Numbered from the stretch's first letter, positions 44,599 to 53,899 are shown. The stretch: DNA of 64,000 bases from Ulvibacterium sp. (GCF_028285715.1 NZ_JANQOO010000021.1:434001-498000), one strand, 5' to 3'. Program-made: numbers and translations. Notes: generated from the sequence alone by a model not told the origin.

Positions 44599-45474
44599 TT
44601 AGTCTTCTTTACCGGCTTTGAACAAAAAATCTTTTTCGGCCTTGGACAGGCTTTCATATCCTGACTTACTTATTTTATCCAAGATCGCATCTATTTTACG
44701 TTGATGTGCCTCCTTGCCATAGTCCTTTTTTGATTTTTCCGTCGCTTTCTTTTTTTTATATACCGTTTTCAAAGGTGCCTTCTTCTCTTTTTTCTTAAAA
44801 AGGTTGGCCATAGCGTCCATAAACTTTGAAAAACCTTCGCCAATATCCCTCCCGTTTAGCAATTGCCGTGCATATACATAACCCAACAATGCTCCTCCCA
44901 AGTGTGCCAAATGCCCCCCCGCATTACCTGTATATGGCATTTGGACAAGATCCATCAATACTACGAATACTCCGATATACCAAAGCTTGATATTGAAAAA
45001 AATAAGTCGAACTTCTTGATTTGGGATATAGGCACAAATAAAAATCAACACGGCACGTACCCCGGCTGAAGCTCCTATAAGCACCGCATTTACCCCAAAG
45101 AATGCTGGAAAGAGATTATAGCTCAACAAAAAAAACAATCCGCCCAAAATTACCCCCAACAAATAGACGTTCAGGAAGCGTTTCCCATCAAAAAGATTTA
45201 GGAAAATGCGGCCCGCAAAATACAACACCAACATATTCCAAAAAATATGGCCCAATCCCCCATGAAAAAAGGAGTAGGTAATTATGGACCAAGGCTGGGA
45301 AAGGAAATCGAAAAAGTCCTTGGGCAATTGAAACCATTGTACAATGCTGTTCTTAGGCAGACCGAGCAAAAAAGGAAACAGGCCGTTTATAATAAATACC
45401 ACAACATTGATAGCAATAAGCTTTTCGGCTATACTAAGCCTGGCATACTGATATTTTAGATTTCCCCCGCTCAT
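44599..45474 (-). CDS. Rhomboid-family intramembrane serine protease (with C-terminal basic tail)
   Basis: A 291-residue membrane protease with six helices. The catalytic Ser is in LIGASAGVRAV (GASAG in place of the usual GxSG) and the His in GHLAHLGGALLGY. HGGLGHIFWNMLVLY is the conserved loop/helix 2. Residues about 215-291 form a basic cytoplasmic tail ending QRKIDAILDKISKSGYESLS, conserved among Bacteroidota rhomboids. It cleaves membrane-spanning substrates that are not identifiable here. A second rhomboid lies 2 bases upstream; both probably arose by duplication. Confidence 0.92.
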   Translation of the reverse strand: MSGGNLKYQYARLSIAEKLIAINVVVFIINGLFPFLLGLPKNSIVQWFQLPKDFFDFLSQPWSIITYSFFHGGLGHIFWNMLVLYFAGRIFLNLFDGKRFLNVYLLGVILGGLFFLLSYNLFPAFFGVNAVLIGASAGVRAVLIFICAYIPNQEVRLIFFNIKLWYIGVFVVLMDLVQMPYTGNAGGHLAHLGGALLGYVYARQLLNGRDIGEGFSKFMDAMANLFKKKEKKAPLKTVYKKKKATEKSKKDYGKEAHQRKIDAILDKISKSGYESLSKAEKDFLFKAGKED

Positions 45475-45476
45475 AT

Positions 45477-46220
45477 TCAGTCCCAGCGATTTTTGTTAAA
45501 CTGGTTTTTTTTCCAATACCACATCATAATAAACCCAAACAACGCACCTCCAATATGAGCAAAATGGGCTATGCCCTGTCCGAAAATGGATACTCCGGTA
45601 ACTCCTGAAAAAAGATCCATTGCAATAAGTATAGGAATGAAGAATTTTGCTTTAATCGGAATGGGTAAAAATATGATGAAAAGTTCGCTATTAGGGTAGG
45701 ACATTCCGAAGGCCACCAAAATACCATAAATAGCACCTGAGGCACCGACAGCTGGAGTGTTATAGGCCGAAAGGAAATTGTCTATGGTACTTTTTGAAGC
45801 CAAATTATACCAATCTGGACTATATTTCCCTTCGGAAATGATTTGGATAATCTGACTTTTGGAAATACCAGAATTGACAATGGCGTCAATTCCTGTATTG
45901 AAGTAATAATAGTTGACCCCTGTGTGTATCAAAGCGGCTCCCAATCCAGCTGAAAAATAGAAAAATAAAAATTTATTACGCCCCCACATACGTTCCAGAG
46001 GTGTTCCAAAGGCCCATAAAGCATACATGTTAAAGGCAATATGCATAAAGCCACCATGCATGAACATATGTGAAACAACTTGCCAAAACACGAAATTCTC
46101 ATTTTTGGGGAACCATAACGAAAACCATTGATACATCTGGTCTCCGTAAATGGCCGTAGCCACAAAAAATAAAATATTGATTATAAGCAGATGTTTAATA
46201 GCTTCGGTCAATCTCCCCAT
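45477..46220 (-). CDS. Rhomboid-family intramembrane serine protease
   Basis: A 247-residue protease with the standard catalytic Ser motif GASGAIYG (about residue 160) and His in AHFAHIGGALFGF. MFMHGGFMHIAFNMYALWAFG is split over loop 1 and helix 2, with the conserved His and Asn. A 35-residue insert between helices 3 and 4 carries polar residues. It starts directly after the mutL stop (adjacent bases) and precedes the longer rhomboid. Confidence 0.93.
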   Translation of the reverse strand: MGRLTEAIKHLLIINILFFVATAIYGDQMYQWFSLWFPKNENFVFWQVVSHMFMHGGFMHIAFNMYALWAFGTPLERMWGRNKFLFFYFSAGLGAALIHTGVNYYYFNTGIDAIVNSGISKSQIIQIISEGKYSPDWYNLASKSTIDNFLSAYNTPAVGASGAIYGILVAFGMSYPNSELFIIFLPIPIKAKFFIPILIAMDLFSGVTGVSIFGQGIAHFAHIGGALFGFIMMWYWKKNQFNKNRWD

Positions 46221-48077
46221 CTAAATGAATTTTTTTTCAATATCTTGTTCGGTAAGCGTAACGTATATTGGTTTGTTAAACGGACTTACCCTGGATTCCT
46301 TACAAGCAAACAAATCATTGACCAAGGCCAATTGGGAACTACAATCCAAAACCTCCCCCGTTTTCACCGCCAACGATTTTGACAGGGTTTTCGACAAAAT
46401 ATCAGCCTGCGAAAAGCCTTCACCGGCAATCTCATGCCTGTAATCCGAAATCAATTGATCTAAGACCGTACCCACTTCGTTCTCAGGAATTAAGTACGGT
46501 ACTCCCGTTATTTTTAGGGATTCCTTGTCCAAAGTTTCAAAAATAAAGCCAATATGGATAAGGTCCGTCCTTATTTCTTCCAAAATTGCCCTATCCGATT
46601 TGGTGAACGAGAGGGTCAATGGAAATAAAAGCTGTTGACTTACGGACTGTTTTACCGTGGTGTTTTTTAAGAGTTTTTCGTAAAGTACCCGTTGGTGTGC
46701 CCTATTTTGGTCAATGACCACCATTCCGGATTTAATGGAAGTCACTATATACTTTCGCCTAAGTTGAAACGTAGTGGCAACAGAATGCCCTACATCCAAT
46801 TGGTCTTCAAAAATCGAACCTGTAATGCCATCAGATTCCAAGTGCACACTACTAAAACCGGTATCATCTCCTAAAGGTTGATCCATCCCAACATACAAAC
46901 TCTCCCACTGGCCGGTTTTCCGCGCCGCGGTATATCCCTGTGCAGCGGAGGGTGATTTGCCCGAAGTCTCCAAAAAAGGATTGAATTGGGCATCTACGGT
47001 AACTTGCGGTTGTTTTGCCTCCTGGTCCTTATAGGCATAAGGCGTATCCAAATTCTGATTACGTTCAAAATCCAAGGTAGGAACTATATTGAATTGCCCT
47101 AGACTGTGCTTTATGGTAGACCTTAAAATTGCATAAAGGGTATGTTCATCATCAAATTTAACTTCGGTCTTGGTCGGGTGGATATTTATATCAATGGAGG
47201 ACGGATCTACCTCCAAATACAAAAAATATCCAGGATAGGTATCCGTTTTAATAAGTCCTTCAAAAGCCGAGACGACCGCATGATGTAGATACGGGCTCTT
47301 GATAAATCTATGGTTCACGAAAAAAAACTGCTCTCCCCTGCTTCTTTTTGCAAATTCTGGTTTATGTATAAATCCTTGGATCTTTACCACATGGGTCTCC
47401 TCTCCGACGGGTACCAATTTCGCATTGGTCCTGGTTCCAAAAATATGCACGATTCGTTGGCGATAATTGCTTTTAGGCAGGTTGAAGAGCTCGCTTCCAT
47501 TGTTATAAAAGTGAAACGTTATGCCAGGGTGTGCTAAGGCTACTCTATGAAATTCGTCCGTAATGTGTCGAAGTTCCACTTGATTCGACTTTAAAAAGTT
47601 ACGACGCGCAGGAATATTAAAGAACAAATTTTTCACGGATAACGAAGTGCCCTTGGGAGTTACGCAGACTTCTTGGGATACCACCTCACTTCCTTCTATC
47701 CTCAATTGGGTGCCTACCTCCTCCCCTTCCGTGCGGGTGTGCATTTCTACATGGGCTATAGCGGCTATAGATGCCAAAGCCTCACCACGGAAACCTTTAG
47801 TATGTAGATTGAAAAGGTCTTCCGCTTTCTGAATTTTGGAAGTGGCATGTCTTTCAAAACTCAAACGAGCATCCGTAGTGCTCATACCTATACCGTCATC
47901 CACGACTTGGATAAGGCTTTTGCCGCCATCTTTTATAATAAGCTTTATGGTATTGGACCGAGCATCGATGGCATTCTCCAATAGTTCCTTTACCACGGAA
48001 GCAGGGCGTTGTACAACTTCACCTGCAGCGATTTGATTGGCCACATGGTCGGGCAGTAGTTTAATGATATCCGCCAT
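46221..48077 (-). CDS. mutL: DNA mismatch repair protein MutL, without intact endonuclease motif
   Basis: A 618-residue MutL with a canonical GHKL ATPase: KELLENAIDA, DDGIGM, ERHATSKI and TKGFRGEALASI. The C-terminal half is divergent. The metal-binding motif DQHA(x)2E found in nicking MutL proteins reads DQNRAHQ at residues 456-462, and the late CPHGRP box reads SPFNKP at 598-603, so the Zn/Mn ligands are replaced. It is therefore probably not a nicking endonuclease of the usual type. It couples MutS to downstream repair. It overlaps the small upstream gene by one base. Confidence 0.93.
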   Translation of the reverse strand: MADIIKLLPDHVANQIAAGEVVQRPASVVKELLENAIDARSNTIKLIIKDGGKSLIQVVDDGIGMSTTDARLSFERHATSKIQKAEDLFNLHTKGFRGEALASIAAIAHVEMHTRTEGEEVGTQLRIEGSEVVSQEVCVTPKGTSLSVKNLFFNIPARRNFLKSNQVELRHITDEFHRVALAHPGITFHFYNNGSELFNLPKSNYRQRIVHIFGTRTNAKLVPVGEETHVVKIQGFIHKPEFAKRSRGEQFFFVNHRFIKSPYLHHAVVSAFEGLIKTDTYPGYFLYLEVDPSSIDINIHPTKTEVKFDDEHTLYAILRSTIKHSLGQFNIVPTLDFERNQNLDTPYAYKDQEAKQPQVTVDAQFNPFLETSGKSPSAAQGYTAARKTGQWESLYVGMDQPLGDDTGFSSVHLESDGITGSIFEDQLDVGHSVATTFQLRRKYIVTSIKSGMVVIDQNRAHQRVLYEKLLKNTTVKQSVSQQLLFPLTLSFTKSDRAILEEIRTDLIHIGFIFETLDKESLKITGVPYLIPENEVGTVLDQLISDYRHEIAGEGFSQADILSKTLSKSLAVKTGEVLDCSSQLALVNDLFACKESRVSPFNKPIYVTLTEQDIEKKFI

Positions 48078-48376
48078 TATCGCCCAAAGAATATAGAAAG
48101 ATCAAAATCTATGATGTACAGAAAAATGAGGACCAATACGGCAATTATAATGACCATTCGGGTTTTGATATGGCGATCACCGGACCTTTGCATATCTTCT
48201 TTAACACTGCGGAATTTGCCTTTTAAGCCTCTGGGAGTGTTAACCGTAGTGCGATACTTGTCAAAACGATTTTCCAGTTTAAAGGGACTGCCCTCACCCT
48301 TATCATCATAGTAACGGGGTTGGTAACCGAACTCCTTGTTTTTACGCAATTTTGTGAATTTCCCAATAAAACCCAT
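48077..48376 (-). CDS. Conserved small single-pass membrane protein
   Basis: A 99-residue protein with a soluble N-terminal part (FTKLRKNKEFGYQPRYYDDK, FKLENRFDKYR) and one C-terminal membrane helix (VIIIAVLVLIFLYIIDFDL). Proteins of this kind sit between ribH and mutL in Flavobacteriia and are sometimes labelled a riboflavin synthase subunit; nothing in the sequence supports an enzymatic role. The longest frame begins at a TTG (48400); the ATG at 48376 gives the natural MGFIGKF start. Function unknown. Confidence 0.8.
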   Translation of the reverse strand: MGFIGKFTKLRKNKEFGYQPRYYDDKGEGSPFKLENRFDKYRTTVNTPRGLKGKFRSVKEDMQRSGDRHIKTRMVIIIAVLVLIFLYIIDFDLSIFFGR

Positions 48377-48506
48377 AGTTTCAAAGTTACTCAAAATCAA
48401 AAAATATGCCGTAAACGGATTCCCAAAATTTGTTAACAGGGCACAAAGCCATTGAGGTCGGAAAAAGCAAATAAAAATTTGAAAATCAATGATGCGGCAA
48501 AGAAGA

Positions 48507-48992
48507 CTAATTTTTTCCCAAAGTCGCCATTTTTATAGCGGCTATGGCGGCTTCGGTACCTTTATTACCATGCTTGCCACCACTGCGCTCCCTGGCCTGT
48601 TGCAAATTATCATCGGTCAGTACACAGAAAATAACGGGAATCGCTAGTTGTAAGTTAAGGTCTTTTATGCCCTGTGCTGCGGCACTACAAACAAAATCAA
48701 AGTGTTTGGTCTCCCCCCTAATAACGCTACCTATGGCGACAATGGCATCCACGTCTGTTTCATTGGCCATTCTTTTGCAACCAAAGATCAACTCAAAGCT
48801 CCCAGGAACGTTCCATCTAGTTATCCTTTCGGACAGGGCACCACAGTCCAACAGGGCTTCCATAGCCCCCCTAAAAAGCCCTTCCGTAATCTCGGAATTC
48901 CATTCGGAGACCACCACACCAAACCTAAGATTCTTGGCATTCGGAATGGTTTCTTTTTGATAAACGGATAAGTTCTTATTTGCAGTGGCCAT
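48507..48992 (-). CDS. ribH: 6,7-dimethyl-8-ribityllumazine synthase
   Basis: A 161-residue lumazine synthase, the penultimate enzyme of riboflavin synthesis, which condenses the ribityl-pyrimidine with dihydroxybutanone phosphate and assembles into shells. Signatures are SEWNSEITEGL, VPGSFEL, GSVIRGETKHFDFV (catalytic His in KHFD) and CVLTDDNLQQA with GNKGTEAA. Length is standard. It shares a base with the stop of the upstream TPR gene. Confidence 0.95.
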   Translation of the reverse strand: MATANKNLSVYQKETIPNAKNLRFGVVVSEWNSEITEGLFRGAMEALLDCGALSERITRWNVPGSFELIFGCKRMANETDVDAIVAIGSVIRGETKHFDFVCSAAAQGIKDLNLQLAIPVIFCVLTDDNLQQARERSGGKHGNKGTEAAIAAIKMATLGKN

Positions 48993-49759
48993 TACTTTCC
49001 ACTTTTAGCCATTCCTATGAATGCGTCTATGGATTTTGCATCATCAGAATTTGGAAATTCCTTTTTTATACGTTCAAAATATTGAAGTGCTTTTTCATTT
49101 TGGCCCAGCTCCAATGCAGTAACACCCGATTTGAACAAAAATTTTGGGGTAGTATAGGCATTGGTACTATGGGTTAATGCCTTTTCGTAGTATCCCAGGG
49201 CCTCCTCTGGCTGCCCCAATTGCATAAATGCATCTCCAAGGCCACCTTTTGCCAGTGCGCCCAAAATATCATCATCTGACTTAAACTCTTCCAGATAATC
49301 AATGGCCTCCTGATATTTTTGGGTATTCAAATAAGCCATCCCAGCCGAGTAATTGGCTAAATTGGCCGCTTTTGTCCCTGGATATTCATCTACAATATCC
49401 AGAAAACCATATTTACCCTCTGCGCCGTTCAAGGCCAAATTATACAGGGAATCCTTTTCAGTTTCACTATTTAGAGCCTGATCAAAGTATTGTTGTGGGT
49501 AATACATTTCATTGGCGGCACTGGCCTCTTTCGGTTTTTGTACAAATTGCATATAAGCCAAGTAACCCAAAACCCCTACGGCAACGACCCCGATAATCCC
49601 TAAAATATAGTTCTGGTTCTTAGAGACCCATGCCTCGGTTCTCGAAGCACCTTGATCCAAGGTGCTAAAAACCTCGGCCGTTGTACTTTCCTGGGTATCG
49701 AACTGTTTGCCTTCTGCCTTGTTTTTGGGTTTAAAACCCCGCCTCTTGTATGTAGCCAT
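48992..49759 (-). CDS. TPR-repeat membrane-anchored protein
   Basis: A 255-residue protein with a basic N-terminus, one membrane helix (YILGIIGVVAVGVLGYLAYMQF, about residues 51-72) and then four to five tetratricopeptide repeats (such as KYQEAIDYLEEF, GQPEEALGYYEKAL, NEKALQYFERI). This topology is that of YfgM-like scaffold proteins acting near the Sec translocon or outer-membrane assembly, but the partner is unknown. It is first in the leftward ribH-mutL unit. Confidence 0.88.
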   Translation of the reverse strand: MATYKRRGFKPKNKAEGKQFDTQESTTAEVFSTLDQGASRTEAWVSKNQNYILGIIGVVAVGVLGYLAYMQFVQKPKEASAANEMYYPQQYFDQALNSETEKDSLYNLALNGAEGKYGFLDIVDEYPGTKAANLANYSAGMAYLNTQKYQEAIDYLEEFKSDDDILGALAKGGLGDAFMQLGQPEEALGYYEKALTHSTNAYTTPKFLFKSGVTALELGQNEKALQYFERIKKEFPNSDDAKSIDAFIGMAKSGK

Positions 49760-49780
49760 CCCTCATTTTAATTGGTCGCG

Positions 49781-49788
49781 CAAAAATA
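49781..49788 (-). promoter_or_regulatory. Candidate -7 element for the TPR-ribH-mutL unit
   Basis: Minus-strand TATTTTTG, an exact TAnnTTTG match, ending 21 bases before the TPR ATG. A TTG at the -33 position is not clear. Confidence 0.4.
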
Positions 49789-49887
49789 AAGTTTTTATTG
49801 AAATCCCAGGGGGTATTTATTCGTTAATTTTCGATATTTTGCAGGTTCCCTAATGTTCGAGACTAAAAATATCCTGGAGTTTTTGAT

Positions 49888-50967
49888 ATGTTTTTGAAAA
49901 AATTATCGCTGATCAACTATAAAAACTTTGAATCACAAAATTTCGAATTCGATAGCAAAATCAATTGTTTTGTGGGTAGCAATGGAGTGGGAAAGACCAA
50001 TATTTTGGATGCGGTGTACCATCTCTCCTTTGGAAAAAGCTATTTCAACCCCATAGCCACTCAAAACATACGCCATAAGGAGGATTTTTTTGTCCTCGAT
50101 GGGGAGTTTGAAAAAAATCAAAGAGCAGAAAAAATTGTCTGTAGCTTCAAGAGAGGAACCAAAAAAATCATAAAACGCAATGGTAAAATCTATGATCGCC
50201 TATCTGATCATATTGGTCTATTACCCTTGGTCATCATATCGCCTGCGGATAGGGACCTTATCCTTGAAGGTAGTGATACACGAAGGAAATTCATGGACGG
50301 GGTCATCTCCCAATCCGATAAGGAATACCTCCACCAACTTATAAAGTACAATAAGGTCTTACTACAGCGGAATTCATTATTGAAATATTTTGCCGTAAAC
50401 CAAACGTATGATTCCGGTACGCTTCAAATCTATAATGAGCAAATGCATGGCTTAGGTGCCGAAATTTTTAAAAAAAGACGAGCATTTATGGAGACCTTCA
50501 TTCCGATATTTCAAGAACAATATGGCGAGATTTCGGGAGGAATGGAAATGGTGAACCTGATATACGAAAGTAAGCTACGAGAAAAGGGTCTGTTGGAACT
50601 TCTGGAGGAGAATCTAGAACGGGACAGGATGCTACAGTATACCAGTGTGGGCATCCATAAGGACGACCTGATTTTTAAAATTGCCGATTACCCAGTAAAG
50701 AAATTCGGGAGTCAAGGGCAGCAAAAATCTTTTTTAATCGCTTTAAAGTTTGCCCAGTTCCATTTTATAAAAAAGCAGGCAAAAGCAAAGCCGATTTTGG
50801 TATTGGACGACATCTTCGATAAATTGGATGAGACCCGGGTAGCCCATATTGTAGCTTTGGTAGACAATGAAAATTTTGGACAGATATTCATTAGTGACAC
50901 CCATGCAGAGCGCACGGAAAACGTCGTTAAAAATATACATCAAACCTATAAAATCTTTAAATTGTAA
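49888..50967 (+). CDS. recF: DNA replication and repair protein RecF
   Basis: A 359-residue SMC-like ATPase that loads RecA at gaps together with RecO and RecR. Walker A is [11 protein letters not shown] (about residues 30-40), with the family segments [54 protein letters not shown] (signature) and Walker [15 protein letters not shown]. It is not next to dnaA or dnaN here, so it does not mark the replication origin. The start at 49888 gives the usual [15 protein letters not shown]-terminus. Confidence 0.95.
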   Translation: MFLKKLSLINYKNFESQNFEFDSKINCFVGSNGVGKTNILDAVYHLSFGKSYFNPIATQNIRHKEDFFVLDGEFEKNQRAEKIVCSFKRGTKKIIKRNGKIYDRLSDHIGLLPLVIISPADRDLILEGSDTRRKFMDGVISQSDKEYLHQLIKYNKVLLQRNSLLKYFAVNQTYDSGTLQIYNEQMHGLGAEIFKKRRAFMETFIPIFQEQYGEISGGMEMVNLIYESKLREKGLLELLEENLERDRMLQYTSVGIHKDDLIFKIADYPVKKFGSQGQQKSFLIALKFAQFHFIKKQAKAKPILVLDDIFDKLDETRVAHIVALVDNENFGQIFISDTHAERTENVVKNIHQTYKIFKL

Positions 50968-50968
50968 G

Positions 50969-51388
50969 ATGAGGGGAATCTATATCTTGGCTTTTGTCTT
51001 TTTTACAGTAGGATGTTCCGATACAATATCCGAAAAGGATTTGGACTTACTTAACGGCTACTGGGAAATTACCAAGGTTTCCCTTCAGGACGGAAATACA
51101 AAGGAGTATAAGGTAAGTACAAGTATAGATTTCATTAAAATTGATAGTCTCAAAGGTTTTCGAAAAAAGGTACAACCTAAATTTGATGGCACTTTTGACA
51201 CCTCCAACGACGCGGAATTTTTCTCGATTTTTGAACATGATGGAGAGTTCATCTTCCATTATAAAAACGATTTAAGCGAATGGAAAGAGACCATTCTCAG
51301 GATTTCAGAGGACAACTTTTCCGTATCCAACGACGCGGGTGTAGAATATGCATATAAACGGTTTAATCCCATTAATGCTAAAGAGTAA
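50969..51388 (+). CDS. Lipocalin-like small lipoprotein
   Basis: A 139-residue lipoprotein: signal peptide with lipobox FTVGC (Cys16) and a short beta-rich domain beginning LLNGYWEITKVSLQDG, the pattern of lipocalin-like proteins of Bacteroidota. ATG at 50969 follows the recF stop by one base, and the longer frame into recF (to 50867) would lose the signal peptide. It overlaps the DUF721 gene by one base, so recF, this gene and DUF721 form one unit. Function unknown. Confidence 0.82.
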   Translation: MRGIYILAFVFFTVGCSDTISEKDLDLLNGYWEITKVSLQDGNTKEYKVSTSIDFIKIDSLKGFRKKVQPKFDGTFDTSNDAEFFSIFEHDGEFIFHYKNDLSEWKETILRISEDNFSVSNDAGVEYAYKRFNPINAKE

Positions 51389-51684
51389 TGGCGAAAAGAA
51401 ATAATTCGGGTCTTCCCATAGGCGATGCTATACGGGAGTTTATTAAGGAGAACCATCTAGAAAAGGGAATAGACCAGGTAAACGCAAGGGAAGCCTGGAA
51501 GAAAATAATGGGCAAGGGCGTAAACAATTACACTACCTCTGTTGAACTACGCAATGAAACACTTTTCGTAGGGCTTTCTTCCTCCGTACTCCGGGAGGAA
51601 TTGAGCCTTGGAAAGTCAAGGATTATTCTAATGCTCAATGAAGAACTCGAAAAGAATATGGTAAAGAAGCTAGTGTTACGCTAA
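51388..51684 (+). CDS. DUF721 (DciA-like) family protein
   Basis: A 98-residue protein of the DUF721 family, small basic proteins often encoded next to recF; some members (DciA) help load the replicative helicase. Seen here are LPIGDAIREFIKENHLEKG, VNAREAWKKIMGKGVNNYT and the C-terminal FVGLSSSVLREELSLGKSRI segment, typical of the family's KH-like fold. The neighbour recF supports a DNA-replication role. A terminator follows directly. Confidence 0.85.
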   Translation: MAKRNNSGLPIGDAIREFIKENHLEKGIDQVNAREAWKKIMGKGVNNYTTSVELRNETLFVGLSSSVLREELSLGKSRIILMLNEELEKNMVKKLVLR

Positions 51685-51706
51685 GGTGCCGAAAAGCACC
51701 TTTTTT
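51684..51706 (+). terminator. Terminator of the recF-DUF721 unit
   Basis: AGGTGC (51684-51689) and GCACCT (51696-51701) pair around a CGAAAA loop, followed by a run of T to 51705. It begins at the last base of the DUF721 stop codon. Confidence 0.85.
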
Positions 51707-51727
51707 GGTTGGTGCTACCATTTTTGA

Positions 51728-52147
51728 TCAGTATATTTCCCTTCCCGAGAAATGGAATGCGCTTTCTATAGCCGCATTTTCGTCACTGTCCGAGCCATGG
51801 ACCGCATTCTCGGCAATGTCCGTGGCAAATAGCCTTCGAATGGTTCCCTCCGCCGCCTCGGCCGGATTTGTTGCGCCTATAAGAGCCCTGAAATCCTCAA
51901 CCGCGTTTTCTTTTTCCAAAATGGCCGAAACAATGGGACCTCGGGTCATAAAGTCGACCAATTCTCCAAAAAAAGGCCGTTCCTTGTGAATGGCATAAAA
52001 TTCCTGGGCATCCCGTCTGCTCAATTGCGTATATTTCATGGCCACAATCTTAAAACCAGCAGAGGTAATCTTTTCAAGAATGGCACCTATGTGACCATTT
52101 TCCACCGCGTCCGGTTTAAGCATTGTAAAGGTTCTGTTCGAAGTCAT
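51728..52147 (-). CDS. ndk: Nucleoside diphosphate kinase
   Basis: A 139-residue enzyme that equilibrates nucleoside di- and triphosphates through a phosphohistidine. The active-site motif NAVHGSDS carries the His, and the start [18 protein letters not shown] and [16 protein letters not shown] are standard. The frame extends to a TTG at 52165, but the ATG at 52147 gives the family start [16 protein letters not shown] complete promoter lies immediately upstream, divergent from the DHH gene. Confidence 0.95.
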   Translation of the reverse strand: MTSNRTFTMLKPDAVENGHIGAILEKITSAGFKIVAMKYTQLSRRDAQEFYAIHKERPFFGELVDFMTRGPIVSAILEKENAVEDFRALIGATNPAEAAEGTIRRLFATDIAENAVHGSDSDENAAIESAFHFSGREIY

Positions 52148-52162
52148 TTGTAAAATTTTGCG

Positions 52163-52192
52163 CAAAAATACGCTTTTCCCACCAACCTACAA
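52163..52192 (-). promoter_or_regulatory. Promoter of ndk
   Basis: On the minus strand, TTG (52190-52192), a 19-bp spacer and TATTTTTG (52163-52170). The predicted leader is about 12 bases. Confidence 0.6.
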
Positions 52193-52241
52193 CTTTTTAG
52201 GTTTTCATTACCATTCAAGTGGGGTTTCTTCAATATTATCG

Positions 52242-52249
52242 TATCTTTG
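52242..52249 (+). promoter_or_regulatory. Candidate promoter of the DHH-gldI unit, probably leaderless
   Basis: TATCTTTG, an exact TAnnTTTG match, ends 5 bases before the ATG at 52255, so transcription should start at or within two bases of the start codon. A clear -33 TTG is not seen. Confidence 0.45.
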
Positions 52250-52254
52250 CGCGC

Positions 52255-53271
52255 ATGAATTTAGAGGATATAAATGCCATCAAGAAATTGTTGTCCGAGC
52301 CTCAAAAGATTGTAATCGTTCCCCATAAAAATCCGGATGGTGATGCTGTAGGATCTACTTTGGCCCTTTGGCATTTCTTACAAAATAAAGGGCAGCAGGC
52401 CACTATAATCTCCCCTAACGATTATCCAAAATTTTTGAAATGGATGCCAGGAAACGAGTACATCCTCAATTATGAAAAGGAAAACCGTCAGGCCAAAAGG
52501 AAAATAAACGAGGCCTCGCTAATATTTACCTTGGATTTTAATCATTTAGGAAGGGTTGGCCAATTGGAAGAACCCTTGGAAAGATCCAGTGCAAAATTCA
52601 TAATGATCGATCATCATCAAGAACCAGCGGATTATGCGGACATCGCATATTCCGATGTTTCGATGAGTTCTACTTGTGAGATGGTCTACAACTTCATAGA
52701 ATCCTTGGGAGACACCTCTAAAATTACCGTGGAAATCGCCAACTGTTTGTATACGGGTATCATGACCGATACGGGTTCCTTTGAATTTTCCTCTACCACT
52801 AGTCGCACCCATAGGATAGTTGCGGACCTTATTGACAGGGGCGCTGAGAATGCCCAAATACATAATGAAGTCTTTAATACGAACACACCTAGCAGATTGC
52901 ATTTATTGGGTTGTGCCCTTAAAAACTTGGTTATCCTGCAGGAATACAAGACTGTTTATATTACCCTGAGCCAAGAGGAATTGGAAAAAAACAACTTTAA
53001 AAAAGGGGATACCGAAGGTTTTGTAAATTACGGACTAACCTTGGATGAAATTGTGTTCGCCGTTATTTTCATAGAGAATACGGAGGAAGGTATCATTAAA
53101 ATTTCATTTCGTTCCAAGGGTTCTTTTCTGGTGAACGAATTTGCCCGCAAACATTTTAATGGAGGTGGTCATAACAATGCTGCAGGTGGAAGAAGTAATC
53201 TTTCCCTACAAGATACCGTTGCCCATTTTAAGTCCCTACTTGAAAATTATAAGAAGTCGCTTAATTCATGA
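52255..53271 (+). CDS. nrnA: DHH-family phosphoesterase (NrnA-like oligoribonuclease/PAP phosphatase)
   Basis: A 338-residue DHH/DHHA1 enzyme. Motifs: PHKNPDGDAVGSTLA (I), TLDFN (II), MIDHHQEPADYA (III, the DHH box), GIMTDTGSF (IV) and the DHHA1 glycine-rich GGGHNNAAGG. This is the NrnA group, which degrades nano-RNA and dephosphorylates pAp. The frame opens upstream at GTG (52219), but the ATG at 52255 matches the family and lies next to the promoter. It overlaps gldI by 4 bases (ATGA). Confidence 0.9.
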   Translation: MNLEDINAIKKLLSEPQKIVIVPHKNPDGDAVGSTLALWHFLQNKGQQATIISPNDYPKFLKWMPGNEYILNYEKENRQAKRKINEASLIFTLDFNHLGRVGQLEEPLERSSAKFIMIDHHQEPADYADIAYSDVSMSSTCEMVYNFIESLGDTSKITVEIANCLYTGIMTDTGSFEFSSTTSRTHRIVADLIDRGAENAQIHNEVFNTNTPSRLHLLGCALKNLVILQEYKTVYITLSQEELEKNNFKKGDTEGFVNYGLTLDEIVFAVIFIENTEEGIIKISFRSKGSFLVNEFARKHFNGGGHNNAAGGRSNLSLQDTVAHFKSLLENYKKSLNS

Positions 53272-53816
53272 AATACCTTTGGCTTATTCTCTTAGTGGTT
53301 GTCTTCTTTGGTTGCGGTGGTCCCGAACCCCGTAGACCTATACAGGCCAAAACCAGTAGTTTCTTCAAAGAGTCCATCGAGCGTAGTAAGAAACTTCTGG
53401 AAATTGAAGAAAAACTGATTGCCGATATTATTGCCAAGGACAGCTTTCATGATTATAATCAGAGTGCCAGCGGTTCTTGGTACTTTTATAAAACCTTGAA
53501 CGAAAATACCGAATATACGCCCCAGTCGGATGATCTGGTTACAATGACATACGATATACTGAGTTTAAGCAACGATACCATTTACTCCGCTGAGGCAATT
53601 GGCATAGTTCAATACAAAGTAGACAAGCAAGAACTTTTTCCCGGGCTCCGCAACAGTGTAAAATTGTTAAAGGAAAAAGAAACAGCAACCTTTTTGTATC
53701 CTTCCTCATTGGCTTACGGTTACCATGGAGACAATAACAAGATAGGGATTAATGTACCCATAAAATCTACCCTATCCATACTCAAAATCCAAAAACAACA
53801 AGATAGTTTGAAGTGA
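53268..53816 (+). CDS. gldI: Gliding motility-associated lipoprotein GldI (FKBP-type PPIase)
   Basis: A 182-residue lipoprotein with lipobox VVFFGC (Cys16) and a C-terminal FKBP-type prolyl isomerase domain (about 85-175; SDDLVTMTYDILSLSNDTIY, LFPGLRNSVKLLKEKETATFLYPSSLAYGY, NVPIKSTLSILKI). GldI is needed for gliding and type IX secretion in Flavobacterium johnsoniae, probably as a periplasmic folding factor. Its presence fits the T9SS adhesin at 1577-10147. It is coupled to the DHH gene. Confidence 0.88.
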   Translation: MKYLWLILLVVVFFGCGGPEPRRPIQAKTSSFFKESIERSKKLLEIEEKLIADIIAKDSFHDYNQSASGSWYFYKTLNENTEYTPQSDDLVTMTYDILSLSNDTIYSAEAIGIVQYKVDKQELFPGLRNSVKLLKEKETATFLYPSSLAYGYHGDNNKIGINVPIKSTLSILKIQKQQDSLK

Positions 53817-53899
53817 AAATAAGAAATACTGGGTATTTAAGGATAAAAAGGGTACCGCTTACTGATTATTGATTACTGTTAAAAACCAAAATCCATAAA

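Noticed and set aside
49888-50967. Replication origin suggested by recF
   Set aside because: dnaA, dnaN, gyrB and DnaA-box clusters are absent; recF is next to a lipoprotein and DUF721, a common non-origin arrangement.
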